From an uncultured Bacteroidales bacterium (lineage in GTDB: Bacteria > Bacteroidota > Bacteroidia > Bacteroidales > P3): a stretch of DNA of 64,000 nucleotides. Numbering within the stretch: position 1 is the first letter of the stretch; every line of letters begins with the position of its first letter. A program made the translations under genes and the position numbers. This document shows, piece by piece, positions 21,491 to 30,442 of this stretch. The notes below the pieces were generated by a model, which was not told the DNA's origin, made no database searches, and worked only from the letters and a program-made list of their open reading frames with translations. Location of the stretch: assembly GCA_947167075.1 (NCBI GenBank), contig CAMVGR010000005.1, positions 1 to 64,000 of the forward strand, written 5' to 3'.

Positions 21491-21736
21491 ATGGGAATCA
21501 TTATTAGCATCCTGATTGGAGCCCTGGCCGGTTATCTGGCTGGAAAGATCATGAAAGGAGCCGGCTTCGGCTTTTGGATCAACCTTCTTGTGGGTATCGT
21601 CGGAGGATTCATCGGCGGCAACGTATTGTCGTGGCTGGGAATCCACTGGGGTTCAACCCTTATCGGGCAGATTATCACTGCCGTAATCGGTGCTGTGATT
21701 CTGCTGTGGGTCATTTCCCTCATCAAGAAGAAATAA
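21491..21736 (+). CDS. GlsB/YeaQ/YmgE family membrane protein
   Basis: 81 aa; GALAGYLAGKIMKGAGFGFWINLLVGIVGGFIGG. Confidence 0.85.
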   Translation: MGIIISILIGALAGYLAGKIMKGAGFGFWINLLVGIVGGFIGGNVLSWLGIHWGSTLIGQIITAVIGAVILLWVISLIKKK

Positions 21737-21750
21737 CCCTACACCCAACT

Positions 21751-21782
21751 GCCGCCACCCTTTCTCATACAGGGGTGGCGGC
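21751..21782. terminator. Terminator-like hairpin
   Basis: GCCGCCACCC...GGGGTGGCGGC. Confidence 0.6.
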
Positions 21783-21794
21783 TTGTATTTACAG

Positions 21795-22322
21795 ATGATT
21801 GACCTGAACTACAACGGTGTACTGGAAGCCAAGGCGCTTGCCAAGCAAGCCCACCACGAGGAGGGGGTGCGTGAACTCCTTTTCGATAAGGTGTTCGACA
21901 ACAAGGGGCGCGAATCGCGTAATGCAGCATGGGCTCTGACCCACCTGCCTTCGTCCGACATTAAACACATTGTTCCTCATCGCGACAGTCTAGTGCGACT
22001 AGTGCTCTCCACCTCCGACACCTCTTTGAGGCGATTGGCATTGGCACTGCTCGAAAGGCTGCCATGGGAAGAAAGCGACATTCGAAGCGACCTTCTCGAT
22101 TTCTGCCTGCTACGTATTGTCGATGAATCGGAACCCTACGGGGTGCGTGCCCTGTGCATCAAGTTGGCTTGGCTACAATGCCAACACTACGAGGAACTGT
22201 GTGTCGAGTTGCGTCATACGCTCCTCATGCTCGAACCATCCTCGCTGAAACCCGGTATCAAAAACACCTGGAGCAAAACACTTAAGATGGCCTCTACAAA
22301 GTGCCCCAAAGAGAGGTTTTAA
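21795..22322 (+). CDS. Hypothetical protein (helical, possibly HEAT-like)
   Basis: ORF start at 21783 overlaps the hairpin, so MIDLNYNG at 21795 is the preferred start. Confidence 0.6.
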   Translation: MIDLNYNGVLEAKALAKQAHHEEGVRELLFDKVFDNKGRESRNAAWALTHLPSSDIKHIVPHRDSLVRLVLSTSDTSLRRLALALLERLPWEESDIRSDLLDFCLLRIVDESEPYGVRALCIKLAWLQCQHYEELCVELRHTLLMLEPSSLKPGIKNTWSKTLKMASTKCPKERF

Positions 22323-22501
22323 AGATTAATACTGCAGTTTGATTAAAACCGTACCTCCGTTGCATATCTAGAGGCTATTTCTTGCACGTTTTCTCACACT
22401 TTCTATGTTGTAGATGTGCCAGTTGAGCAATGCTCATTTGACAGCATCGAGAGAAAAACACAGCGGGAAGGGTAAATCCCCTCCCGCTGCATATATGGAT
22501 G

Positions 22502-22984
22502 CTATTTTATGTGGGTATACACCTGTGGCGGGAGGTCTTTTCTGCCCCACATGAGGATTGCATCTTGCTTTCCGTCGTACTTTATGTCAAACACACTGCC
22601 GACGAGGGATTGGCCATAGCCTTCGACTTTTTCTATTATCATTTTCCCTTTGTTACCATCGAATTGATAACTGTACGTGGCATAGAGAAGCCTGTCGTTG
22701 GGATCATGAGTATAGTCCGAATCATAACCGTACGCTACCCCGTCTTCCTTAAATTGGATAATGATAGCCATGGGATATTTCACCCACTGCCCGTCATAGT
22801 ACCAGTCCACGGAATCGTACATTATCCATTCGGTGTTGGGCTATTCGGTGATGTACATCTCACTGACCGATGCCTCTACTCCACCCGTGACATCGATAGG
22901 TTGCTCTTCCTCCTGGCAGGCTCCGAGGATAAGTAAGACCGCTACCATTGCAGCAATCAGCGTGTTTCTTTTTGCATTTTTCAA
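22502..22984 (-). pseudogene. Putative lipoprotein interrupted by an in-frame TAG
   Basis: Minus-strand (T/L)KNAKRNTLIAAMVAVLLILGACQEEEQPIDVTGGVEASVSEMYITE-TAG(22841-22843)-PNTEWIMYDSVDWYYDGQW..., same frame throughout. Confidence 0.65.
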
Positions 22985-23063
22985 AAGACGTTGTTTTTAA
23001 AGTTTTATAGTATATTGATTTATGAAATTAGTTTTCTGTGTTCATGCAGTTGTTATATCTTCA

Positions 23064-24164
23064 TTAACGCCCCCCATGCTCAAATTGCAGACTGCCAAGA
23101 AAGAAAGACTCTATCTTGTCGTAGGGAATCACGCCTGCTACATCGTCATATAGATCCACATGTGTTGCTCCAGGTATGATCATGATTTCTTTGTTACCCA
23201 CAGTCATACTCTTTCCCTCGCATTTTTTCCCTGTCATCTGTTCAAAGGCTCCCTCGCTGAAGTAGCGGCTATGTGCCTTCTCGCCATGCACAAGCAGCAC
23301 AGGAGTCTTTATTTCCGAAGCCATGCTTAGGAGGGGCTGGTTGATGAAACTCTGGCAGCCGACAACCGTCCAACCATCGTTGCTGTTGCCACTTCGGGGG
23401 TGATATCCACGTGGGGTCTTATAATATGCGTGATAGTCTTTGACAAACCATGGTGCATCGTCAGGAAGTGGATCGACCACACCACCGGCCATGGCATAGC
23501 TACCGTTCCGATAGTCTGCTGTACGCTGCTTGGCCATTGCCAATCGTTGTGCATCGCGAGCATCTGGCGAATTGCTGCTGCCGAAATACCCCTCACGGTT
23601 CACACGACTCATGTCGTACATCGTGGAGGCTACCGTGGCTTTGATGCGTGGATCCAAAGCCGCTGCATTGATTGCCATCCCACCAAAACCACATATACCA
23701 ATGATGCCAATGCGATCCGAATCAACATCATCCCGTACGGAAAGATAGTCGACTGCTGCCAGGAAATCCTCTGTGTTGATGTCAGGACTGGCCATGCGGC
23801 GTGGTTCTCCCCCACTCTCACCCGTATAACTCGGGTCGAATGCAATGGTCAGGAAACCTCGTTCGGCCATGTGCTGGGCATACAGCCCACTACTTTGTTC
23901 TTTCACGGCACCGAAGGGACCGCTCACGGCTATGGCAGCCAACCTTCCTTCTGCCTTTTTCGGTTTATACAAATCTGCAGCAAGTTCGATACCATAGCGG
24001 TTGTGGAAAGTCACCTTTTGATGTTCCACCTTGTCGCTCTGCGGGAACACTTTGTCCCATTCCTGTGTCATGTTTAATCCTTGTTTCATACTGTCATTCA
24101 TGTTATTGTTTGTGCAGGCAGCCATCAACAGAGTTGCCATAACTAATGTAAGTACTTTTTTCAT
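23064..24164 (-). CDS. Alpha/beta hydrolase (dienelactone hydrolase-like), lipoprotein
   Basis: MKKVLTLVMATLLMAACTNN; GIIGICGFGGMAINAAALDPRIKA nucleophile-elbow region; ATHVDLYDD. Confidence 0.8.
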   Translation of the reverse strand: MKKVLTLVMATLLMAACTNNNMNDSMKQGLNMTQEWDKVFPQSDKVEHQKVTFHNRYGIELAADLYKPKKAEGRLAAIAVSGPFGAVKEQSSGLYAQHMAERGFLTIAFDPSYTGESGGEPRRMASPDINTEDFLAAVDYLSVRDDVDSDRIGIIGICGFGGMAINAAALDPRIKATVASTMYDMSRVNREGYFGSSNSPDARDAQRLAMAKQRTADYRNGSYAMAGGVVDPLPDDAPWFVKDYHAYYKTPRGYHPRSGNSNDGWTVVGCQSFINQPLLSMASEIKTPVLLVHGEKAHSRYFSEGAFEQMTGKKCEGKSMTVGNKEIMIIPGATHVDLYDDVAGVIPYDKIESFFLGSLQFEHGGR

Positions 24165-24219
24165 ATTCTTTTTCCAATTTGATAAGCTTGATTGTTTGCC
24201 ACAAATGATTGATCTTTCC

Positions 24220-24849
24220 TTATCGGATAAAATTGGTATATACCGTTTCCTCTTGCAGTGGCAGACCGTGGGCTGTGCGTTCGGCGGCGATGGCACGGAG
24301 GAGGAAGGCCATATTGCGGGCCAGGATGCGCATGTTCTGCATACCCTCCTCGTCCTGAAGCACCTGTTCGGCGTTACTGCCGTGCACCATATTCCAGTAG
24401 CGTCCGCTGGCGACGGGCATCTCGCTGATGGTGAAATATTTGTTCAGGCGGTCGAGGGTGGCGGTGGTGCCTCCGCGACGGGCGGAGCAGACGGCGGCAC
24501 CCACCTTCATTCGCTTGCTAAAGGGCGTGGAGAAGAAGAGGCGGTCCAAAAGGTTGGTCAGCGTGCCGTTGGGACCGGCATAGTAGGTCGGTGAACCGAC
24601 GACCAGGCCGTCGGCGGCCTCGAACTTGGGTGCCAGCTCGTTGACGGCATCGTTGAAGACACAGTGGCCCTGTTCGGCGCATTTGTAACAGGCGATGCAG
24701 CCACGGATGTCGCGGTTGCCGATGTGTACCAACTCGGTGGCGATGCCCTCGGCATTGAGGGTACGTTCCACCTCGCTGAGTGCCGTATAGGTGCAGCCCT
24801 TGGCATTGGGGCTGCCGTTGATTAACAATACGTTCAGTTTATGTTCCAT
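24220..24849 (-). CDS. Flavodoxin family / NADPH-dependent FMN reductase
   Basis: LLINGSPNAKGCTYTALSEVE; GCIACYKC; VGSPTYYAGPNGTLTNLLDRLFF. Confidence 0.85.
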   Translation of the reverse strand: MEHKLNVLLINGSPNAKGCTYTALSEVERTLNAEGIATELVHIGNRDIRGCIACYKCAEQGHCVFNDAVNELAPKFEAADGLVVGSPTYYAGPNGTLTNLLDRLFFSTPFSKRMKVGAAVCSARRGGTTATLDRLNKYFTISEMPVASGRYWNMVHGSNAEQVLQDEEGMQNMRILARNMAFLLRAIAAERTAHGLPLQEETVYTNFIR

Positions 24850-24894
24850 AATTGTTTCTTATAACCTTTTCACTTTGGGCGAGTTCTATAAATC

Positions 24895-24985
24895 TCAATT
24901 CTCCTGCTCGCCTACGGCATTGCGAAATCTTGTAAATCTTGTAGATTTTTCGCCCTCGGCGTTACGCGAAGCGCTCGGCGTCGAT
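24895..24985. repeat. Diverged inverted copy of the 87-bp repeat
   Basis: ATTCTCCTGCTCGCCTACGGCATTGCGAAATCTTGTAAATCTTGTAGATTTTTCGCCCTCGGCG aligns with the reverse complement of the unit at 1-87. Confidence 0.75.
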
Positions 24986-25007
24986 GGTACGGGTAAGGCT
25001 TACCTAC

Positions 25008-26210
25008 TTACAACTTGCTGTATTGTTCGTCGTCGACGGGTTCGAGCCATTGAGTTTCACTCGACTTCTGTCGCGACTCGGCAGAGTTGAAGCGAGCTTC
25101 ACTCTGCTCTCGCTGCTCCATCAGTTCGTTGCGGAAGCCGGGCTGCTGGGCGGTGAAGTAGGCAAGGTGCTGCATCCAGCTGTCGGCGGCGGCACCGTGC
25201 CAGTGCTTGGTGCCGGCGGGGACGGTAACCACCGTGCCGGGTTTCAGCTCCACGGGCTCTTTGCCCAACTCCTGATACCAGCCGCGACCGCTGACGCAGA
25301 CGAGCACCTGGACAGCCTGGTGGTGGATGTGCCAGTTGTTACGGCAGCAGGGCTCGAAGGTGACGTTGCAGAGGCCGCTGACGGTGTCGAGGACGGCGAG
25401 GTAGCTCTGCCCGATGAAATATTTGGCATAGGCGTCGTTGGGTTGGCCCAGCGGATAGGCCGAGGGCGACACCACCTGTTGCTGTCCTTTGACGGCGGCT
25501 ATGGCAGCCTCGCATCGTAGCGCTTCGGCCACAAGTCCTGCGGATTTCAGTGCCATGGGAATGGCGGCAAGTTGCTCGTCGGTGACACCCATATTCAGCG
25601 CACCGCGCACGTGGGCTTGCAGCTGTGGCATCACGCCTTCCAGTCCGCTCAGTGCACTGACTGTCACCAGCTCGCGGTCGGAATAGGTCAATACATCGCG
25701 GGCAAAGATGTCGCCGAAGAGGTGCGCCTTGAGGTAGTAGTCCTCGGCGGGGCAGAACTCGTAGTTGAAGGGCTGTCCGCTGAGCCTGGTCTGCACCTCG
25801 GTGCCCTGCTTCAGGGCGTCGTAGCCCGCGGGCAGGGGTGAAGACTCGGGGCCAAGTTCGTAGGGCTCACCGTTGTCGTCAAACTGCTTCAGCACCTTCT
25901 GTAGCGTCCCCAACGCATTGAGCGAACGGGGGAAACCCATGTAGGCATAGAGCTGCGACAGGGCCTCCTTGATTTGGTTGGCGGTAAGGCCGGTACGCAA
26001 GCCGTTGCGTATGGCCACACCAAGCTTTGACTGGTCGCCGCGTGCCGCATTGCATGCTATCTCTGACATGTATGTGGACTGCAATTCATCGAAACTGAGT
26101 GTATACATATCTTTATTTGTATCTTTATTTGTATCGTTTGACTTGCTGCTGCAGGCAACCATCGTCGCTGCGGCCAGCACAACCAACAGAAAAGTACGGA
26201 TTCGTTTCAT
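25008..26210 (-). CDS. Carboxymuconolactone decarboxylase (two CMD domains) fused to C-terminal cupin
   Basis: Two CMD-like segments; cupin NWHIHHQAVQVLVCVSGRGWYQ...VPAGTKHWHGAAAD; lipoprotein signal. Confidence 0.85.
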   Translation of the reverse strand: MKRIRTFLLVVLAAATMVACSSKSNDTNKDTNKDMYTLSFDELQSTYMSEIACNAARGDQSKLGVAIRNGLRTGLTANQIKEALSQLYAYMGFPRSLNALGTLQKVLKQFDDNGEPYELGPESSPLPAGYDALKQGTEVQTRLSGQPFNYEFCPAEDYYLKAHLFGDIFARDVLTYSDRELVTVSALSGLEGVMPQLQAHVRGALNMGVTDEQLAAIPMALKSAGLVAEALRCEAAIAAVKGQQQVVSPSAYPLGQPNDAYAKYFIGQSYLAVLDTVSGLCNVTFEPCCRNNWHIHHQAVQVLVCVSGRGWYQELGKEPVELKPGTVVTVPAGTKHWHGAAADSWMQHLAYFTAQQPGFRNELMEQREQSEARFNSAESRQKSSETQWLEPVDDEQYSKL

Positions 26211-26211
26211 G

Positions 26212-26766
26212 TTAGAGATGAGTGATGGTTTTAATACTTTTTCCCATTGTGTAGGCTTGCTGTAGCTTGGCGTTGCCGGCGATGTCGTTCGGGCCGCCCA
26301 CGCCGCCGCAGAAGAGGTGCCCCTTGAGGCTGCACTTGCCGTAGCAGTCGATCCACCCCTGCAGGCCGCTCTCGGCGCGTTGAGGGACGAAGGGCTCGTC
26401 CTCGGCGGCGGTGGTGAGCAGGTAGATGTCGCGGAAGCGGTAGTCCTTGGGGTACATGGCGTTCATGCGGTCGATAAGGGTCTTCATCTGGCCGCTCATC
26501 TCATAGTAATAGATGGGCGTGGCCCAGCAGACCACGTCGGCTTTTAAAACGCTCTCCATGATGGCCGGCACGTCGTCCTTGAAGATGCAGGCACCCGTCT
26601 GCTGGCAGGAGAGGCAGCCCACGCAGAACTTAATATCCTTGCCACGCAGCGAGATGGGTTCCACCTGGTGCCCCGCGGATTCGGCGCCCTTGGCGAACTG
26701 CTCCGCCAGCGCGTGGCTGTTCGAACCATGACGGAGACTGGTTGATATTACGACTACTTTTTTCAT
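26212..26766 (-). CDS. Flavodoxin family protein
   Basis: VVISTSLRHGSNSHALAEQFAKGAE; CVGCLSCQQTGAC; WATPIYYYEMSGQMKTLIDR. Confidence 0.85.
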   Translation of the reverse strand: MKKVVVISTSLRHGSNSHALAEQFAKGAESAGHQVEPISLRGKDIKFCVGCLSCQQTGACIFKDDVPAIMESVLKADVVCWATPIYYYEMSGQMKTLIDRMNAMYPKDYRFRDIYLLTTAAEDEPFVPQRAESGLQGWIDCYGKCSLKGHLFCGGVGGPNDIAGNAKLQQAYTMGKSIKTITHL

Positions 26767-26798
26767 AAAAAACTTATGCTTTAAACTTTAAACCTTAC

Positions 26799-27410
26799 TC
26801 AAAGACTTTTTATCCATTTCTCTACTTTGGCTTTGCCCGTGCGCACTTCGTGGCCGTAGATGTCGAAGCCCTTGGTAACGTTGGCCTTGGGGAAAGCCTT
26901 CTTCACGTCGCTGACGCAGTTGGCCAGGCCGCTGCCTTCGTGGGTGGTGAAGGGGATGACGGTCTTGCCATCGAGATTGATGTCGCGGAAGAGGGTGAAC
27001 ATCACCTGCGGATAGGTGCCCCACCAAACGGGGCCGCCGATGAAGACGGTGTCGTACTGGCTGAGGTCCGGGGCCTTGCCCTCGTAGGGCGGCAGTTCGC
27101 CAGCATTGGCTTCTTTCTTGGCCAGGTCGATGAGCGGCATATAGGCCATGCCGTCGTACTTGTGGGTGACGATTTCGTACTGGTCGGCGCCGGTGAATTC
27201 GCTGATGTAGTCGGCCACGATTTTGGTGTTGCCCACCTCGATGTTGCCCACGCTGTAATTGTCGCCCGCGTGGGAGAAGAAGATGACAATCTTGTTCATT
27301 GTGTTAACGTTTGAATGTGTTACTGTGTCAGTGATTTGTTTGGTTTGTCCGTTGCAGCTTGCGGCCATCAAGAGGGCAAGGGTTGCGAAAATGATTTGTC
27401 TGATTTTCAT
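26799..27410 (-). CDS. Flavodoxin with lipoprotein signal
   Basis: LLMAASCNGQTKQ; IVIFFSHAGDNYSVGNIEVGNTKIVADYI; GGPVWWGTYP. Confidence 0.85.
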   Translation of the reverse strand: MKIRQIIFATLALLMAASCNGQTKQITDTVTHSNVNTMNKIVIFFSHAGDNYSVGNIEVGNTKIVADYISEFTGADQYEIVTHKYDGMAYMPLIDLAKKEANAGELPPYEGKAPDLSQYDTVFIGGPVWWGTYPQVMFTLFRDINLDGKTVIPFTTHEGSGLANCVSDVKKAFPKANVTKGFDIYGHEVRTGKAKVEKWIKSL

Positions 27411-27421
27411 ATTGTTGAAAT

Positions 27422-27856
27422 CTAATATGTCGATGCTGTGGAATAGGTGAAGCGCCAGCCGTCGGCCTCGCGACGCAGGCGAAAGGAGAGCTGCAGGCGC
27501 CAGGTGTGCTTGCCGCCGCCGTAGACAGCCGCCAACACGCGGCTGCGGCCGGTGAGGGTGGCGTTGTCGCCGTCGACGGTCACCTCCAGCTGCTCGGTCT
27601 GGCAGCTGTAGTAGTTCAGCGTGCCGTCGGCGATGGCCTCCAGATACTGCTTGCGGTCCTGCCGTGTGCCGGTCATGTGAACCAGGTAGAAGTCGGCGGC
27701 GAACATAGGCCGCAGGGCTGCGGTGTCCTTCTCAATCATCGCGCGGTACATGCGCTCGTAGAGCTGCTCAATCTGCCGCCGGTCGTCGGTCTGCGCCTGT
27801 GTGGTCATTGTGGTCATTGTCAGTAGCAGTAGGATTGGTTTGATAATGGTTCGCAT
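27422..27856 (-). CDS. SnoaL/NTF2-like family protein, secreted
   Basis: IEQLYERMYRAMIEKDTAALRPMFAADFYLVHMTG...; signal peptide. Confidence 0.75.
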   Translation of the reverse strand: MRTIIKPILLLLTMTTMTTQAQTDDRRQIEQLYERMYRAMIEKDTAALRPMFAADFYLVHMTGTRQDRKQYLEAIADGTLNYYSCQTEQLEVTVDGDNATLTGRSRVLAAVYGGGKHTWRLQLSFRLRREADGWRFTYSTASTY

Positions 27857-27889
27857 GGAGGTGAATTGTTGTTCTACCTGGACAAGCGT

Positions 27890-28735
27890 TTATCCGTAGT
27901 TCTCTATGAGGTGCTTCACAAACTGGGGGTCGCCGAAGTTGATGGTGCCGGTGTCGTGCTGGTTGAGTTTGGCGATCTGGGCCATCTCGTTGTCGGTGAG
28001 ACGGAAGTCGAAGACATCGAGATTCTGCACCATGCGCTCCTTATGGGTGCTCTTGGGGATGGCCACGATGCCGCGCTGGGTGAGCCAGCGCAGGGCCACC
28101 TGTGCAGCGCTCTTACCATAGTTGCTGCCGATGGCGGCCAGCTCGGCGCTCTTCACCACGCCATCCACGCCCTGTCCGCCCAGCGGACCCCAGGCCATCA
28201 TACGGGTGCCAAACTTGGCGAGCAGCGGTTCGATGGCGGTCTGCTGGATGAGGGTGTTGCATTGCAGCTGGTTGACCATAGGCTTGACGTCGACATAGTA
28301 GGCGAAGTCGAAGAAACGGCCCGCCTGGAAGTTGCTCACGCCGATGGCGCGCACCTTGCCGTCGCGGTAGGCGCGCTCCATGGCACGCCAGGTGCCGAAG
28401 ACGTCATTATAGGCCTGATGGATGAGCAGCAGGTCGATGTAGTCGGTCTGCAACTTGCGCAGGCTCTCGTCGATGCTGCGGGCGGCACGCTCCTCGCCGG
28501 CGTTGCTGATCCACACCTTGGTGACGAGGAAAAGGTCTTCGCGCCGCAGGCCGCTCTTGCGCCAAGCGCTGCCCACGCCCTCCTCGTTGGCGTAGGCCTG
28601 CGCGGTGTCGACGAGGCGGTAGCCGACGCTCAGGGCGTCGCTGACACAACGCTCGCACTCGGCGGGCGACACTTGGAAGACGCCATAACCCAGCAAGGGC
28701 ATATTCACTCCGTTTGACAATGTAATTTCTTGCAT
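27890..28735 (-). CDS. Aldo/keto reductase
   Basis: NGVNMPLLGYGVFQV; GYRLVDTAQAYANEEGVG; AIGVSNFQ; IPKSTHKERM. Confidence 0.95.
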   Translation of the reverse strand: MQEITLSNGVNMPLLGYGVFQVSPAECERCVSDALSVGYRLVDTAQAYANEEGVGSAWRKSGLRREDLFLVTKVWISNAGEERAARSIDESLRKLQTDYIDLLLIHQAYNDVFGTWRAMERAYRDGKVRAIGVSNFQAGRFFDFAYYVDVKPMVNQLQCNTLIQQTAIEPLLAKFGTRMMAWGPLGGQGVDGVVKSAELAAIGSNYGKSAAQVALRWLTQRGIVAIPKSTHKERMVQNLDVFDFRLTDNEMAQIAKLNQHDTGTINFGDPQFVKHLIENYG

Positions 28736-28905
28736 AAGTATTTGTATTATTGTTTATTATCCAATCACCTTCTATTCAGCTTGACGCTGCAAAAATACAA
28801 CCATTTTCCCATACCTCTATTTCACAAAAAGCATTAATATTTTCACAATAAACACAAAAGTATCCTATGGCGGATTTGTTTTGTGCTGACAGCACCTCTC
28901 AAGAG

Positions 28906-28934
28906 TAATATAATTTATTATATAAATTATATTA
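28906..28934. repeat. Perfect 12-bp inverted repeat (AT-only) with 5-nt loop
   Basis: TAATATAATTTA TTATA TAAATTATATTA. Confidence 0.9.
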
Positions 28935-28973
28935 TACACCTAGTTATCAAGCCATTGCACTCATTTGTCAACG

Positions 28974-29050
28974 CTATACCAACCCTATACCAAGCCTATA
29001 CCAACTCTATATCAAGTCTATGGTAACTCCTAGGTACCTCCGGGGTACAG
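28974..29050. repeat. 11-bp period array, CTATACCAA family, about seven units degrading 3'
   Basis: Unit starts at 28974, 28985, 28996, 29007, 29018, 29029 and 29040. Confidence 0.88.
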
Positions 29051-29160
29051 CCGATGCACACCAATGGTTCCTACCCTATAGGTGGCACAATAAATTCGCA
29101 CCCCATACGTTTGTAAGTAAGTGAACAACAATGAATCAATAACCAATAATCATTGTCTAT

Positions 29161-29763
29161 ATGGCAAGAATACAGGGCAATAGCGAAACAGGCAAGCTCG
29201 GCGACAAGATATATTACACCTGGCATGGGCGGCAATGCGAGCGCTCGATGCCTACCCATGTGGCCAATCCCCGCACCGAGGCGCAGCAGGCGCACCGCAG
29301 CAACTTCGCACGGATATCCAAGCTCTCCTCCTACATGAAGGAAGCGCACCTCGTGGGACTCCACGGGCAGGCTGTGCGCGAGAAGAACAGCACCTATGCC
29401 CTCTTCAAAAGAATAAACAAAGACTGTTTCACCCTCGACGGCGAGATCGACTATCCTCGCATCGTTGTCAGCATAGGTTCGGTGCCGATGGTCACCATCA
29501 CCTCGGCCGTCATCGAGGATGGGTGCCTCACCGTCAACTTCGACAGCCATGCTTATGACGGCGCCGCCACTGACAGACTCTTCCTTTTTGTCTACTCGTC
29601 TGCCCTCCGTGCTGGAACCCTCGCCGACCCCGTCCCCCGCTCCGCCGGTCGCATCACCGTCGACCTCCCCACCGAATGGCTCGGCCAGCCCCTCCACCTT
29701 TACGCCTTCCTCCAGGGCTATCGCCTCCGCACCTCCGACACCATCTACCGCATGCTGCAATAA
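29161..29763 (+). CDS. DUF6266-like family protein
   Basis: MARIQGNSETGKLGDKIYYTWHGRQCERSMPTHVANPRTEAQQAHRSNF; paralog of 44075..44875. Confidence 0.7.
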   Translation: MARIQGNSETGKLGDKIYYTWHGRQCERSMPTHVANPRTEAQQAHRSNFARISKLSSYMKEAHLVGLHGQAVREKNSTYALFKRINKDCFTLDGEIDYPRIVVSIGSVPMVTITSAVIEDGCLTVNFDSHAYDGAATDRLFLFVYSSALRAGTLADPVPRSAGRITVDLPTEWLGQPLHLYAFLQGYRLRTSDTIYRMLQ

Positions 29764-30023
29764 TTAGCGTATTATCGCATTCACACATTCATTATATTTT
29801 GCCATTCAAGAAAAAATGCGTATCTTTGCAGTCGATAAATCTACAGAATATCACGAAGTAATCAACGGAGAAACTGCGATATTCGCTTCAATGGTGGTAC
29901 AACCACCACTTAAATAGGTGGTACAGGCAATAAAAAAAGAAAGGAGACCGCTTTCTACAGCCTCGATGCCATCATCGCCGGCGGCATAGAGATACCGTAA
30001 CCGTCAACTCTACAAACAAACGG

Positions 30024-30060
30024 AGGGGCCTGCAGCGATTGCTGCAGGCCCCTCTCTTTT
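30024..30060 (+). terminator. Intrinsic terminator hairpin
   Basis: AGGGGCCTGCAGCGATTGCTGCAGGCCCCTCTCTTTT. Confidence 0.85.
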
Positions 30061-30281
30061 ATGGATGGCATTTGACCAACAAATTCCCGCATTCTGCCTG
30101 GCTCCGCAGGAGACATGGCCTGCGACCAAAGTGGAGCAAACACAATCCCACATTCTTTCTCCCTTCTTCGTGGGTTATATATGCCTTCTATGTGGCAATT
30201 ACATATCCACTGAAAACCAGTGCATTGCGCGTATGAATCATACAGAAGTGCAAGTCGCTGATTTTCAACCCAAAGGTTAGT

Positions 30282-30325
30282 GATCCCTCAGCGATCCTTC
30301 GGCGGTCTCTCGGCGACCATTGCGC
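30282..30325. repeat. 11-bp period degenerate array (GATCC(C/T)T(C)GGCG family), about four units
   Basis: GATC/GGTC/GACC at 30282, 30293, 30304 and 30315. Confidence 0.65.
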
Positions 30326-30385
30326 CCTACAGATTCTTATCCATACCATCTCACGGTGTTATTATAAAACATTGTAAAAATTATT

Positions 30386-30417
30386 TTTGCCATGTCGCAG
30401 AAATTTCGTATTTTTGC
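30386..30417 (+). promoter_or_regulatory. Bacteroidetes-type promoter for the Type III RM operon
   Basis: TTTG 30386-30389, TATTTTTGC 30409-30417, 19-nt spacing. Confidence 0.6.
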
Positions 30418-30442
30418 ATTGCTAATAATTACATGCTGAACA

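Noticed and set aside
22841-22843. TAG recoded as sense codon
   Set aside because: Other genes in the window, such as mod at 32335, use TAG as normal stop; a nonsense mutation is simpler
27866-28717. 283-aa plus-strand ORF opposite the aldo/keto reductase
   Set aside because: Mirror ORF in high-GC coding DNA; composition is low complexity (many A/V/G/H) and the minus strand clearly encodes AKR motifs
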